Shown here in pieces: positions 1 to 7,790 of a DNA stretch of 64,000 nucleotides (positions are counted from its first letter, which is position 1; every line of letters begins with the position of its first letter). The stretch is from Planctomycetota bacterium (GTDB taxonomy: Bacteria > Planctomycetota > UBA8742 > UBA2392), in assembly GCA_020845475.1 (NCBI GenBank), contig JADLFN010000046.1, forward strand, positions 138,997 to 202,996. The letters are read 5' to 3'. The translations under genes were made by a program, and so were the position numbers. Below the pieces are notes generated by a model. It was not told the origin of the DNA. It searched no databases and was given only the letters and a program-made list of their open reading frames with translations.

Positions 1-1
1 T

Positions 2-388
2 TCCTCGCCAACCATCGCGCCAGACGGCACGATTTACGTCGGCTCCGCCGACAAGAAGCTGCACGCCGTCAATGCCGACGGCACGCCCAAATGGAGCTAC
101 CTGACGGGCGACGTGGTCTGGTCCAGCGTAACGATCACGACAGATGGCACGCTGTACTTCGGCTCCAACGACAAGCACCTCTACGCGCTGGATGCGGCGG
201 GCAACCTGCTGTGGAAGTCGATCACCGGCAACTGGGTGCGCTCTTCGCCGGCCATTGGCCAGGACGGCACGATTTACGTCGGCTCCCACGACAAATCGTT
301 CTACGCCTTCTATGGCGCTAACGGAACCCTCGCCAATTCGCCCTGGCCCAAGTTCAGGGCCAATGACGCCAACACCGGCCGCCGTTGA
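2..388 (+). CDS. PQQ-like beta-propeller protein, C-terminal part
   Basis: This is the 3' end of a gene that begins before the window. The frame opens at base 2 and ends at TGA 386-388. It encodes three repeats of about 40 residues built on DGTIYVGS-DK-LYA-[DN]A-G---W, the outer-strand pattern of PQQ-type (quinoprotein/BamB-like) beta-propellers. Such repeats usually lie in secreted or periplasmic proteins. No catalytic residues are visible in the piece present, so enzyme and scaffold roles cannot be separated. The end (FRANDANTGRR) lacks a membrane or sorting tail. The next gene converges on it with about 50 bases between. Confidence 0.8.
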   Translation, partial: SSPTIAPDGTIYVGSADKKLHAVNADGTPKWSYLTGDVVWSSVTITTDGTLYFGSNDKHLYALDAAGNLLWKSITGNWVRSSPAIGQDGTIYVGSHDKSFYAFYGANGTLANSPWPKFRANDANTGRR

Positions 389-438
389 ACGCTGGTGGCA
401 GACTCAACAGCCAGGCGCCGCAGACACAGCAAGCCGCA

Positions 439-2058
439 CTACTTCCCATCCGCCCCGCGAAGCTCCTTGAGCTTCGCGGTCAGCGTCTTGGCGTTCGGTG
501 CCGCGCTTTCCCATACCTTCTTGCCGTCTTTGTCGAGCACGATAACGCACGGCGCGCGGCTGCCGATGGCGTAACGCTTCTTCACATCTTTGGGCAGCGC
601 ATCGTCAAGCGCCACGCGCACGCAAGCGCAGGAGTCGAGTTGCTCGCAAACCGCCGCGTCTTCGAACACCTCGCGCTCAAGCTTCTCGCAGGCTTCGAGC
701 GCGGCTTTGTTCTTGGCGTCGCGCGAGTAAACGTAAATCACGACGAGCTTGCCCGCCGCCATGCCTTGTTGAGCCGCGTCGATGATTTTCTCTCCGTTTT
801 CTTCGATGATGGCGCCTTCCTGCCAGCGGATTTTTTCGAGGCCGACACGGCGAAACGCTGCAACCGCGTGCACGGAGCCGAATTTTTTCTCGATGATCTC
901 GAGCAGCTCGGCCTGGCGTTTGGCGTGAATCTCGGGCGTGACGATCTCGTTTTTCTCGGCAACAACGCCTTTGTCGGCCTTGAGATCAAACGTGTACGCG
1001 TAGTTGCCTTTGACCGTATTGCCCTTCACCGGCCCCACATTCTTGGTGCCAAGCTGAACCCAGGGGCGAAGTTTCGTTTCCGTCCATTGCGTGTAGCACA
1101 CGTTGTTGAGGATTGAGCAATCCTGCGCATCGGACAGCGTCACGCCGTGCCAGTGGCTGGTGTTGATGACATTGCCTTCGACCGTGAAATTGATCAGCGG
1201 GCCATCGAAGAAGCCAATGCCCTGCATCGTGGCCTGCCACTTCTGGGCTTCGCTTTCGCGCATCACAATCAAGTTCTCGCGCACCGTCACGTTGCGCACC
1301 GTGCCCGTGCCCTTGTTGAACAGAAAACACTGAATCGCGTCATCGTGGTTTTTGTCGCCGTCTTCGTCGCTCACGTAGATGTTGCGGATCACGTTGTGCT
1401 GCACGACCTGCCCGTCGCGTGTGACGCGGATGCCGTCAGCCGAGAAGTGCGAAACCACGTTGCCCTCGCACAGCGAGTCTTCGCTGCAAAGCGCAATGCC
1501 AAAGCGCGTGTTGAACACGTAATTGTTGCGAAACACGTGGCCCTTGCCGTTGCGGCCCATGAACATGCCGGAGTTGGCGCCCATCCATTCCTTGGCCGTC
1601 CACTTGGAAGTGTCGAGCGCGGTGTAAACGAAGCAGTCCTCGACGATGATCTCGCCCGAGGGCCCGCCGTCAGCCACTTTCACCATCACGTCGTCGTAGG
1701 GTTTTTCCGCGAACGAAGCGCTGATCGTCAGGCCTTTGATGCGCCATTTGGTGCCCGCCGTGATTTCGAGATAACTCAGTTGCGGCTTGCAGCCTTTGTC
1801 CGCGGCGATCGTGATGAACTCGGCGTTATCGCCGGAAAACACCGCGCGCCCATGTTTGCCGCCGCGCAGCAACAGCGTGTCGCCACCCTTCAACTTCGCC
1901 AGCGCACCGCTGGACACAACTTCCTCCAACGTACCCCAGGGCGCCGCCTTGCTGCCGGGATTCCCCGCTTTGCCATTCACGGGGTCGGCGTAGTAAGTCT
2001 CGGCACATGCCGCCGAGCAACACAGGGCAAGCACAGTAATCGCGAGCTTCAGGCGCAT
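439..2058 (-). CDS. Secreted right-handed beta-helix protein with C-terminal thioredoxin-like domain
   Basis: 539 residues. Residues 1-19 form a signal peptide (hydrophobic core, CSAACA then ETYY). Residues about 25-370 show parallel beta-helix repeats (pectate-lyase-like superfamily): ADPVNGKAGNPGS-APWGTLEE at the start, then many short turns rich in GN, NN and VV such as NVVSHFSADGIRV. This fold usually binds or cleaves polysaccharides, but no specific lyase active site is recognised. Residues about 430-530 (KLVVIYVYS, then IGSRAPCVIVLDKDGKKVWE) look like a thioredoxin-fold domain without CxxC. Several Cys occur in it (EACEKLE, AVCEQLDSCACV). The combination is unusual; substrate unknown. 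TAG stop at 439-441. Confidence 0.75.
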   Translation of the reverse strand: MRLKLAITVLALCCSAACAETYYADPVNGKAGNPGSKAAPWGTLEEVVSSGALAKLKGGDTLLLRGGKHGRAVFSGDNAEFITIAADKGCKPQLSYLEITAGTKWRIKGLTISASFAEKPYDDVMVKVADGGPSGEIIVEDCFVYTALDTSKWTAKEWMGANSGMFMGRNGKGHVFRNNYVFNTRFGIALCSEDSLCEGNVVSHFSADGIRVTRDGQVVQHNVIRNIYVSDEDGDKNHDDAIQCFLFNKGTGTVRNVTVRENLIVMRESEAQKWQATMQGIGFFDGPLINFTVEGNVINTSHWHGVTLSDAQDCSILNNVCYTQWTETKLRPWVQLGTKNVGPVKGNTVKGNYAYTFDLKADKGVVAEKNEIVTPEIHAKRQAELLEIIEKKFGSVHAVAAFRRVGLEKIRWQEGAIIEENGEKIIDAAQQGMAAGKLVVIYVYSRDAKNKAALEACEKLEREVFEDAAVCEQLDSCACVRVALDDALPKDVKKRYAIGSRAPCVIVLDKDGKKVWESAAPNAKTLTAKLKELRGADGK

Positions 2059-2147
2059 GGGAACTCCCTGGGCGAAGACACCAATCTATTCCGCTCGGCA
2101 AACCACTCAAGCGTTGCACCGCGCCATAGCCGCGCGATACTGCTCGC

Positions 2148-2852
2148 ATGGACATACAACGATGGGAAACCATGCTGCGCCAGACTGCCGATGACGCCAA
2201 CCTTTCCGGCGGTGAGCGCGCGGCTTTGCGCGAGCATTTGAAGGAAGCCGCGCTCAATGAGCAGGCGCGCGGCGTGTTGCGGCACAAGGCCTTCGAGATC
2301 GCGCTCGATCGCAGTTATGCGCATCCGCCGCAAGCCGTGCTGGCGTGGCTGGAGGACGTGAACAAGCTCCTGCTGCCCCCCACAGGCAACGCGGGCGAGC
2401 ATTTTACGGAAGCGTTTTTCAGCCCGGGCGAGGCTTGCGTGGCGCGCATCATCAACGCGTTGCATGGTGCGCGCAATTCCGCCGACATCTGCGTGTTCAC
2501 GATCACCGACGACCGCATCACCAGCGCGATCATCGCGGCGCACAAGCGTGGCATCGAAGTGCGCGTGATGACCGATAACGAGAAAGCGTTCGATGAAGGC
2601 AGCGACGTGCGGCAACTGGCGCGCGCCGGCATTGAAGTGCGCGTGGACACCTCAACAAATCACATGCACCACAAGTTCGCAGTCTTCGACAGGGGCCTGC
2701 TGTTGACCGGCAGCTACAACTGGACGCTGAGCGCCTCGCGCCACAACCAGGAGAACATGATCAGCAGCAACGACGCCAAACTCCTGCGCGCATTTTCGCA
2801 GGAGTTTGAGCGCCTGTGGAAGCAATTCGCGCACAGCCCACTGCAGGGCTGA
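2148..2852 (+). CDS. PLD-like (HKD) phosphodiesterase/nuclease domain protein
   Basis: 234 residues. The second half carries the phospholipase D signature: HMHHKFAVFD followed by GSYNWT and ENM, the HxK(x4)D-(x6)-GSxN pattern. There is a single HKD motif, so the family norm is homodimerisation to build one active site, as in Nuc-type endonucleases and MitoPLD. Residues 1-80 are a helical N-terminal region with no motif I recognise; no signal peptide or membrane segment is seen, so a cytoplasmic location is likely. ATG 2148 is about 90 bp from the divergent beta-helix gene. It could act on DNA/RNA or phospholipid; the sequence alone does not decide. Confidence 0.82.
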   Translation: MDIQRWETMLRQTADDANLSGGERAALREHLKEAALNEQARGVLRHKAFEIALDRSYAHPPQAVLAWLEDVNKLLLPPTGNAGEHFTEAFFSPGEACVARIINALHGARNSADICVFTITDDRITSAIIAAHKRGIEVRVMTDNEKAFDEGSDVRQLARAGIEVRVDTSTNHMHHKFAVFDRGLLLTGSYNWTLSASRHNQENMISSNDAKLLRAFSQEFERLWKQFAHSPLQG

Positions 2853-2885
2853 CGCTAGGCCATCAGCCCGATAACATCTTTCCCG

Positions 2886-4518
2886 TGAACGCTGAAACCG
2901 CCTACCTTTTTCGGCACGCCTTGCTCCGCGATGCCGCGTATCAGCTGCAGCTTCCCGGCGACCGCGCACGGTTGCATGCACTGGCGCTCGACGTCATCGA
3001 GTCCGTGTTGGAGTGCCGAGCGCCGGAGGCGAACGGCGGGCCGGATCCTGAAACACACGTTGTTGACCCGTTCGCAATGGAACTGGCCGAGCATGCAGCG
3101 ATAAGCGCAAAAGAAGGCTCGACGTCGCATTCCATACGTGAACTTGACTACCTGCTTCGTGCCGCGAAATGGGCTAGACGGCAATCTGAACTCGCGTTAG
3201 CAGCAGAGTTGTACTCCAGAACGGCTTCGCACCAATGTGCGCAGAGCGCGTTGAGGTTGAAGGCTGGCCTCGCTGAGTTGCAGGTTCTGGTAGATGCAGG
3301 CACGCCTCAATCTGGAGTCGGAAAGGCCGTCTCCTGCACCGTTCTTGCACGCGAACTTGGTGACGCTCAAAGCGAGGCTCGCTCATGCCTGTTGCACGGC
3401 CTGCTGCTGCAGCAACTCGCGCGCTTCGATGAAGCAATGGCCGAGTTTGGACTCGCCAGGAACATCGCAGTGAATGCGAAGTCGCCCAGCCTGGAAGGTT
3501 CCGCACTGATGAACATGGCAAACGCGTTCGCACAGACGGGAGTTATGGATCGCGCCAAACAGTTCGCGCAAATGGCATGGATCGCTTCGAAGCAGCCTCG
3601 GACCAGGAAGGCCTCGCGCGAGGCCGTGCGACGATTGCATCGCTGCAACTTGAAACCGGCGAATTGGATCTCGCTGAAGCGGGCATATTACAGTCGATCG
3701 AGTACTGCCGCGCCGCCGGTGATTTGCGGCGGCTTTCCCACTCAATAGGAAACCTGGCGATCCTGCGTGACGTGCAGGGAAAGTACGACGAGGCGGCGCG
3801 AGTTTTCAGCGAGGCAATCCAGTTGTTTCAAGAACTTGGCGACAAAATGGGCGAAGCTATCGCGCGCGCCAACTTCTCTGGACTGCTCAGCGGGCTAGCG
3901 CGATATGACGACGCACGCGCCGAACTGCTGCGTGCGCTGGCGACGCACCGCGAAACAGGCAATCGCTTTTCGGAAGGCATTGTGGTGGGCATGCTTGGCT
4001 TTCTGGCCTATGAGCAAAAAGACCTCGCGGCCGCAGAGCGTCATCATCGACTTGCCATCGAGATCGCCGAATCGGTGAACAACTTGCCGTCGCTGGGGCG
4101 AGAGCTGGGAAACCTGGCCAACGTGTACGCGGATCTATCCCGGTTTGACGAGGCCGAGCAATGCTATGAAAAGTCCTTGGCCATCCATAGGCGCACTGGC
4201 CACCGTCGATCAGAAGCTGTGACCATCGGCGGCCTGGCGTCTCTTCAGTTACAACGAGGCAATCTGAAAGAGGCTCAGCAGCTGTTGCGCACAGCGCTGG
4301 AGATCGATGAAGCGACGCAGAATCGCCGTCCGGAAGGTTTCCACCGCTGCGAACTCGCCGTGTGTTTACTGAAGCACTGTGACCAAGCCGGTGCACGCGA
4401 AAGCTGGCGCAAGGGTATTGCCATCCTGCGTGAAATGGGCGAAGTGCTCGCGGCGCAAGAGAAATTGAAAGAGATGAGCGCCGCCTGCTGCGAAGCGGGC
4501 ATCACGCCATTTGAGTGA
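2886..4518 (+). pseudogene. Decayed AAA-ATPase/TPR regulator, 5'-truncated and frameshifted
   Basis: The recognisable part begins abruptly with YLFRHALLRDAAYQL, a motif normally found at the C-terminal edge of the STAND/AAA ATPase domain in large signalling proteins (LAL- and adenylate-cyclase-type regulators) that continue into TPRs. No ATPase domain lies upstream; the PLD gene ends 34 bases before. TPR-like helices run on, but the frame breaks near 3570-3577: one frame reads to QFAQM and the downstream homologous frame resumes with DRFEAASDQEGLARGRA, consistent with loss of one base. The second segment (to TGA 4518) holds about seven TPR-type repeats (GNLANVYADLSRFDEAEQCY). Missing N-terminus plus frameshift argue for a relic. 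Confidence 0.7.
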
Positions 4519-4550
4519 GGGCAAAAAGCTTAGAGCCGCAGGTGAACCTG

Positions 4551-4582
4551 GAGGTGGCGACGCCGCGACGCGCCGCCACCTC
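4551..4582. terminator. Inverted repeat between convergent genes
   Basis: GAGGTGGCG (4551-4559) pairs with CGCCACCTC (4574-4582) around a 14-nt loop, between the TPR relic and sodB, which converge here. It is placed as a two-way terminator but has no strong T-run. Confidence 0.45.
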
Positions 4583-4595
4583 AGAACATCAGAAC

Positions 4596-5189
4596 CTATT
4601 TCCCGCCGGCCTTTTCGTAGTTCTTGGCCGCGAAATCCCAGTTCGCCAATGAAGCCAGGAACGTATCGAGGAACTTGGCGCGCGCGTTGCGATAGTCGAT
4701 GTAGTACGCGTGCTCCCATACGTCGCAGCACAGCAGCGGCGTCGCGCCACCCTTGAGCGGGCATTCGGCGTTAGGCGTCTTGGTGATTTCCAGCTTGCCG
4801 CCCTTGAGCGACAGCCACGCCCAGCCGGAACCAAACTGCGTCATGCCGGCCTCATGGAACTTTTTCTTGAAGTCGTCGAAGCTGCCGAAGTCGCGCTTGA
4901 TCGCTTCTCCGATCGCGCCCGTCGGTGCACCGCCGCCGCCCGCCTTGAGGCAATTCCAGTAGAACGTGTGGTTCCACACCTGCGCGGCCTGATTGAAGAG
5001 CGGGCCTTCAGCCGTTTTGATCAGTTCTTCGAGGCTCTTGCTGCCCTCGGGCTTGCCGGCCGTGATCTCATTCAGCTTGTCCACGTAAGCTTTAAGGTGC
5101 TTGCCCCAGTGGTAATCGAAATGCTCAGCGGAAAGGTGCGGCACGAGCGCGTCCTTGGCGTAAGGAAGCGGCGAGTGTTCAAAAGGCAT
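4596..5189 (-). CDS. sodB: Superoxide dismutase, Fe/Mn family
   Basis: 197 residues, the normal size. It converts superoxide to oxygen and hydrogen peroxide. Family landmarks are all present: LPYAKDALVPHLSAEH with the first ligand His in YHWGKH, AAQVWNHTFYWN (second His), FGSGWAWL, and DVWEHAYYIDY (ligand Asp and His). The QVWNHTFYWN wording is closer to the iron-type enzyme, though metal choice cannot be fixed from sequence. There is no signal peptide, so it is cytoplasmic. It is single-gene, with its own candidate promoter upstream (5241-5269) and divergent from the selenoprotein cluster. Start ATG 5189 is preceded by a GGAG-type ribosome site (CTGGAGGAATCC). Confidence 0.95.
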   Translation of the reverse strand: MPFEHSPLPYAKDALVPHLSAEHFDYHWGKHLKAYVDKLNEITAGKPEGSKSLEELIKTAEGPLFNQAAQVWNHTFYWNCLKAGGGGAPTGAIGEAIKRDFGSFDDFKKKFHEAGMTQFGSGWAWLSLKGGKLEITKTPNAECPLKGGATPLLCCDVWEHAYYIDYRNARAKFLDTFLASLANWDFAAKNYEKAGGK

Positions 5190-5240
5190 GGATTCCTCCA
5201 GTAAGTTTGAGAAAGAAAGTCAAAGCCAGGCACCGGCATA

Positions 5241-5269
5241 TATATATAGATAATTCTTTCTAAATGCAA
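5241..5269 (-). promoter_or_regulatory. Candidate sigma-70 promoter of sodB
   Basis: Read on the minus strand: TTGCAT (5269-5264), 17-nt spacer, TATATA (5246-5241), about 50 nt before the sodB start. This matches the -35/-10 consensus with ideal spacing. Confidence 0.6.
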
Positions 5270-5400
5270 GTTTCTAAAAATAGTTCCGGTTCGAATGAAC
5301 TTGTTCGTCACACTAACGTTGAATGTGTTGTTGCGGGAAGGCAAAGGATAGCCCTCCGGGGCCGCGCTTCACGATTTCGATAAATTATCGCGCGGCGTGT

Positions 5401-5428
5401 TTGACGTCCTTGGCTTGTGGTGTAGTAT
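5401..5428 (+). promoter_or_regulatory. Candidate sigma-70 promoter of the selenoprotein cluster
   Basis: TTGACG (5401-5406), 16-nt spacer, TAGTAT (5423-5428), about 75 nt upstream of the ATG at 5504. The three selenoprotein genes all lie downstream on the same strand, though a terminator at 6378 separates the first from the others. Confidence 0.6.
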
Positions 5429-5503
5429 TAGTGTGGAAATCGGCTGGGCACTGTATCGCGATCCCATGGGGGAGCGCGTTCTTGGAACTTAAAGGAGCAA
5501 TCG

Positions 5504-6361
5504 ATGCGAACGCTTTCTTCAACGGTATTGACGCTGGCCATTGTGAGCCTGGCGTTTGTTACCGCGCAGAAGCTGCAGGCCGGCTGATGACCGAAGGGCG
5601 GACAAGGTGCGTCCCGTGTGGACAAGCCGCAAACGAAGCGAGTTGGAACCCCAGCCCAGCCTGCGACTCCCATTGCGTGGGAGAAGCCGGACAGCTCAGC
5701 GCTTGAGAATGCCCAGAATGGCGACAAGCCGGTGGTCATTTTCTTCCCCGGCGAGGCCGCTGACCAGAATTCGGACAGCTATCTCTCCGACCCGGCCGTG
5801 AAGGCTCTGGTGAACGACAAAGCCATTTTTGTCCGTGTTGCCTACACCAGCGACCGTGAGAAGGCCCCTTCGGCTTCGCCGGTTCCGACGTGCAAGCTGA
5901 CGGGTGACAACCCCACGCGCGATTACGGCGTGCGGACTTACCCGACGTTCATCATTGCGGACAAGTTCGGCAACGAATGCAACCGCATTGAGTCCAAGAA
6001 GCCGACGGCCAAAGAGTTTGAAGCGTTCTTCGAGAAAGTGTCTTCCAAGATGGAAGACAACAGCAAGAAGCTTCAGAAGAATCTGGACGCTGCGAACAAG
6101 GCTTGGACTGGCAAGGATCGCAAGAACGCCCTGGCCAGCGTAATGCGTAGTTTCAAGGAAGGCCTCGTCGGGTACGATCCTGTTGAACCGACTGTGCGCC
6201 TTTACAACGAGCTGCTCGAAGATGCCCGCGGCGAAATCAGCCGCCTCGCTGAAGCCAACGATGTCAAGGGCCTGAAGGCGCTCAAGGCCCAGCTCAAGGG
6301 CACCGACGCCGAAAAGGATGTTGACGAGGCCATCGCTGGCCCCTCCAACACCAGCAAGTAA
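5504..6361 (+). CDS. Secreted thioredoxin-fold selenoprotein A, tandem Sec (UU) at mature N-terminus
   Basis: 285 residues if UGA at 5585-5587 and 5588-5590 is read as Sec (U28, U29). Start ATG 5504 has a strong site (AAAGGAG at 5491-5497). Residues 1-27 are a signal peptide ending LQAG; cleavage after LQA would leave G-U-U. Then comes a Gly/Pro-rich linker with RVDKPQTKRVG, shared with the next gene (RVDKPQQAKKRVVG), which argues for translation across the UGAs. Residues about 60-165 resemble a thioredoxin fold (KPVVIFFPGE, RDYGVRTYPTFIIAD) with PGE where CxxC normally sits. One Cys remains at VPTCKL. The rest is helical. A strict reading starting after the UGAs would lose the signal peptide. 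Function unknown; likely a periplasmic or extracellular redox or metal-binding role. Confidence 0.88.
5596..5615 (+). promoter_or_regulatory. Possible SECIS hairpin of selenoprotein A
   Basis: Downstream of the double UGA, GGGCG (5596-5600) can pair with CG-t-CCC (5610-5615, T5612 bulged) around loop GACAAGGTG. The alternative is GGAC/GTCC around AAGGTGC (loop at 5604, 16 nt after the first UGA). Both expose GGU in the loop. This is the weakest of the six hairpins in the window. Confidence 0.45.
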
Positions 6362-6377
6362 GCTGTACGAATCGAAG

Positions 6378-6405
6378 AGCGCGGCTTAGGCCGCGCTTTT
6401 CTTTT
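6378..6405 (+). terminator. Rho-independent terminator after selenoprotein A
   Basis: AGCGCGGC (6378-6385) pairs with GCCGCGCT (6390-6397), loop TTAG, followed by TTTCTTTTT. It is a textbook intrinsic terminator 17 nt after the stop codon. Confidence 0.9.
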
Positions 6406-6821
6406 TGATTGGATCGAAATAGCGTCGTTGGGACGTAGAGATCCTGAAGGCAAAGGCACACAGATTTGACCCTGCGCCTTGGATGCTGTACTCTTGCACT
6501 GGCAACCAGCGTGATTGTGGTAGGTTTGCATCCGATTTTGGTACTTGGTATCCAATGGCAACTGCGTTGCCATTCATTACTGGACGACCATACTGTTCTC
6601 GGATTCTAGGGGCGACGATAGCCGGTCATCGTAACAGGTTTGCCGCAAAGGATTTGTGTTTCGCCATTTATTCTTCCACTGCCGCGGATTTTCTGAACCC
6701 ATTAGCGCTGAGTACGTTCTTACACCAACATCGCAAATCGTTTTAGGCTCGTAATTTGCTATGGACGGTCGGGATGTTCTTCTTCCGCAGTCAGGGTACT
6801 GGGCCCTAATCGGAGAAACGC
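6406..6821. other. Spacer between selenoprotein A and B genes
   Basis: About 415 bp of lower GC content than its surroundings with no convincing gene. A stop-free 87-codon stretch at 6483-6746 has no ribosome site and no recognisable domain. Because a terminator precedes it and a selenoprotein gene follows, it probably holds the promoter and leader of selenoprotein B, but I cannot place a promoter with confidence. Confidence 0.5.
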
Positions 6822-7727
6822 ATGACAGGTATGATCAGGACAGTCGGGCTCGCTGTGGCGTCCTTTGCGATGCTCGGCATTTCGGCTCAAGCTCTCAACG
6901 CCGGCTGATGCCCCGCCCCAGGCGGCGGTGGATCCGCTGGCACAGGTGGTACGGGCGCTCCAAGCGGTGGCAGCGCTGAACGTGTTGACAAGCCTCAGCA
7001 GGCCAAGAAGCGCGTAGTGGGCGCTCCGGCACCGGTCGAATCTCCCACGTTCCAGCGTCCGGGATCGGACGTCCTGGAGAACGCGGCAAACGGTCAACAG
7101 CCGATTTTCATCTTCTTCCCCGGCGAAAAGGACGACCCCAACACCTACTTCGGCGGGGCCGACTACAAAGCGCTGGAGGGCAAGGCCCAGTTCGTGACGG
7201 TGCCTTACAACTCCGACCGCGAGCCTTCGCCCGCGACCGAGGAATCCCTGGTTCCGACGTGCAAGCTCCTTTCGGATAACCCCTCGCGCGACTACGGCAT
7301 CAAGATGTACCCTGCCTTCATCATCGCCGACAGCTACGGCAACTCGATCCTGCTGCTCAGCGGCAAGAAGCCTGCGGCCAAGGACTTGGAGTCAGCCTTT
7401 GAAAAGGTTGGCGCCAAAATGGAGGACAACTCCAAGAAGCTGCAGAAGCGCCTCGACACCGCCAAGAAGTCTTGGGAAGCCAAGGACTCCACCAAGGCGA
7501 TGAACGAGATCCGCGGCAACTTCAAGGACGGCCTCGTGGGCTACGACGCCCAGAACGAAACCATCCGCGTTTACCACGAAGTCATCGAAGCCTCACGCGC
7601 TCAGGTTGAAAGCCTGAAAGCCGACGGCTCGGCGGAGGCGATGAAGTCGCTTAAGGCGATGAAGAACACGTTCAAGGGCACAGAGCTCGAAAAGTCAATC
7701 AACGAAGCCCTCAAGGGCTCGAAGTAA
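6822..7727 (+). CDS. Secreted thioredoxin-fold selenoprotein B, Sec-Cys (UC) at mature N-terminus
   Basis: 301 residues if UGA 6906-6908 is Sec (U29). ATG 6822 follows GGAGA (6812-6816); ATG 6831 in the same frame is a weaker alternative. The signal peptide ends ALNAG; cleavage after LNA would give G-U-C. U29-C30 aligns with U28-U29 of selenoprotein A, so Cys stands where A has its second Sec. A Gly/Ser/Pro linker follows, then the shared RVDKPQ element. Residues about 80-190 resemble a thioredoxin fold (QPIFIFFPGE, RDYGIKMYPAFIIAD) with no CxxC; a Cys occurs at VPTCKL. The C-terminal about 110 residues are charged helices. Role unknown; the U-C pair could form a selenenylsulfide. Confidence 0.88.
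6918..6940 (+). promoter_or_regulatory. SECIS-like hairpin of selenoprotein B
   Basis: CCA-g-GCGG (6918-6925) pairs with CCGC-TGG (6934-6940): seven pairs with one bulged G. Apical loop CGGTGGAT begins 17 nt after UGA 6906-6908 and has G at its second position. Size and spacing fit known bacterial SECIS elements. Confidence 0.65.
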
Positions 7728-7732
7728 TCCAC

Positions 7733-7766
7733 CCGTCCATGGGGCCACTTCCGGCCCCATGGACGG
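7733..7766 (+). terminator. Strong 14-bp hairpin between selenoprotein B and C genes
   Basis: CCGTCCATGGGGCC (7733-7746) pairs perfectly with GGCCCCATGGACGG (7753-7766) around ACTTCC, six bases after the stop codon. There is no T-run, so it may be an mRNA-stabilising or partial-termination structure. The ATG of selenoprotein C follows 24 nt later. Confidence 0.6.
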
Positions 7767-7790
7767 ACTCCATTAACTAGGAGTCTTTCC

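Larger units (their letters stand above)
5190..5503. other. AT-rich divergent promoter region between sodB and selenoprotein A
   Basis: This 314-bp spacer holds no gene. About 5240-5300 is markedly AT-rich (TATATATATA, AATTCTTTC) against the GC-rich background. It carries a minus-strand promoter candidate for sodB and a plus-strand candidate for the first selenoprotein gene, listed separately. Confidence 0.6.

Noticed and set aside
386-388. Sec read-through at the stop of the PQQ gene and other ordinary TGA stops (PLD, selA, nifS-type)
   Set aside because: No family-like sequence continues in frame after these codons, and the proteins are complete at the stop.
1147-2241. Long stop-free frames opposite real genes (for example opposite the beta-helix, atpA, Mo-subunit and phosphatase genes)
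   Set aside because: They are antisense by-products of high GC content, lack ribosome sites and domains, and the opposite strand has clear family matches.
5596-5615. Counting the selenoprotein A hairpin as equal evidence to the others
   Set aside because: Its stem is short or bulged and the spacing from the second UGA is below 16 nt; kept only as a possible element.
6483-6746. A small gene of 87 codons between selenoproteins A and B
   Set aside because: No ribosome site, no recognisable domain, and composition unlike the neighbouring genes; treated as leader or promoter region.
7017-7727. Taking selenoprotein B as a short cytoplasmic protein starting after the UGA
   Set aside because: It would leave a signal peptide with a ribosome site directly upstream and in frame, and would ignore the linker conserved with selenoprotein A.
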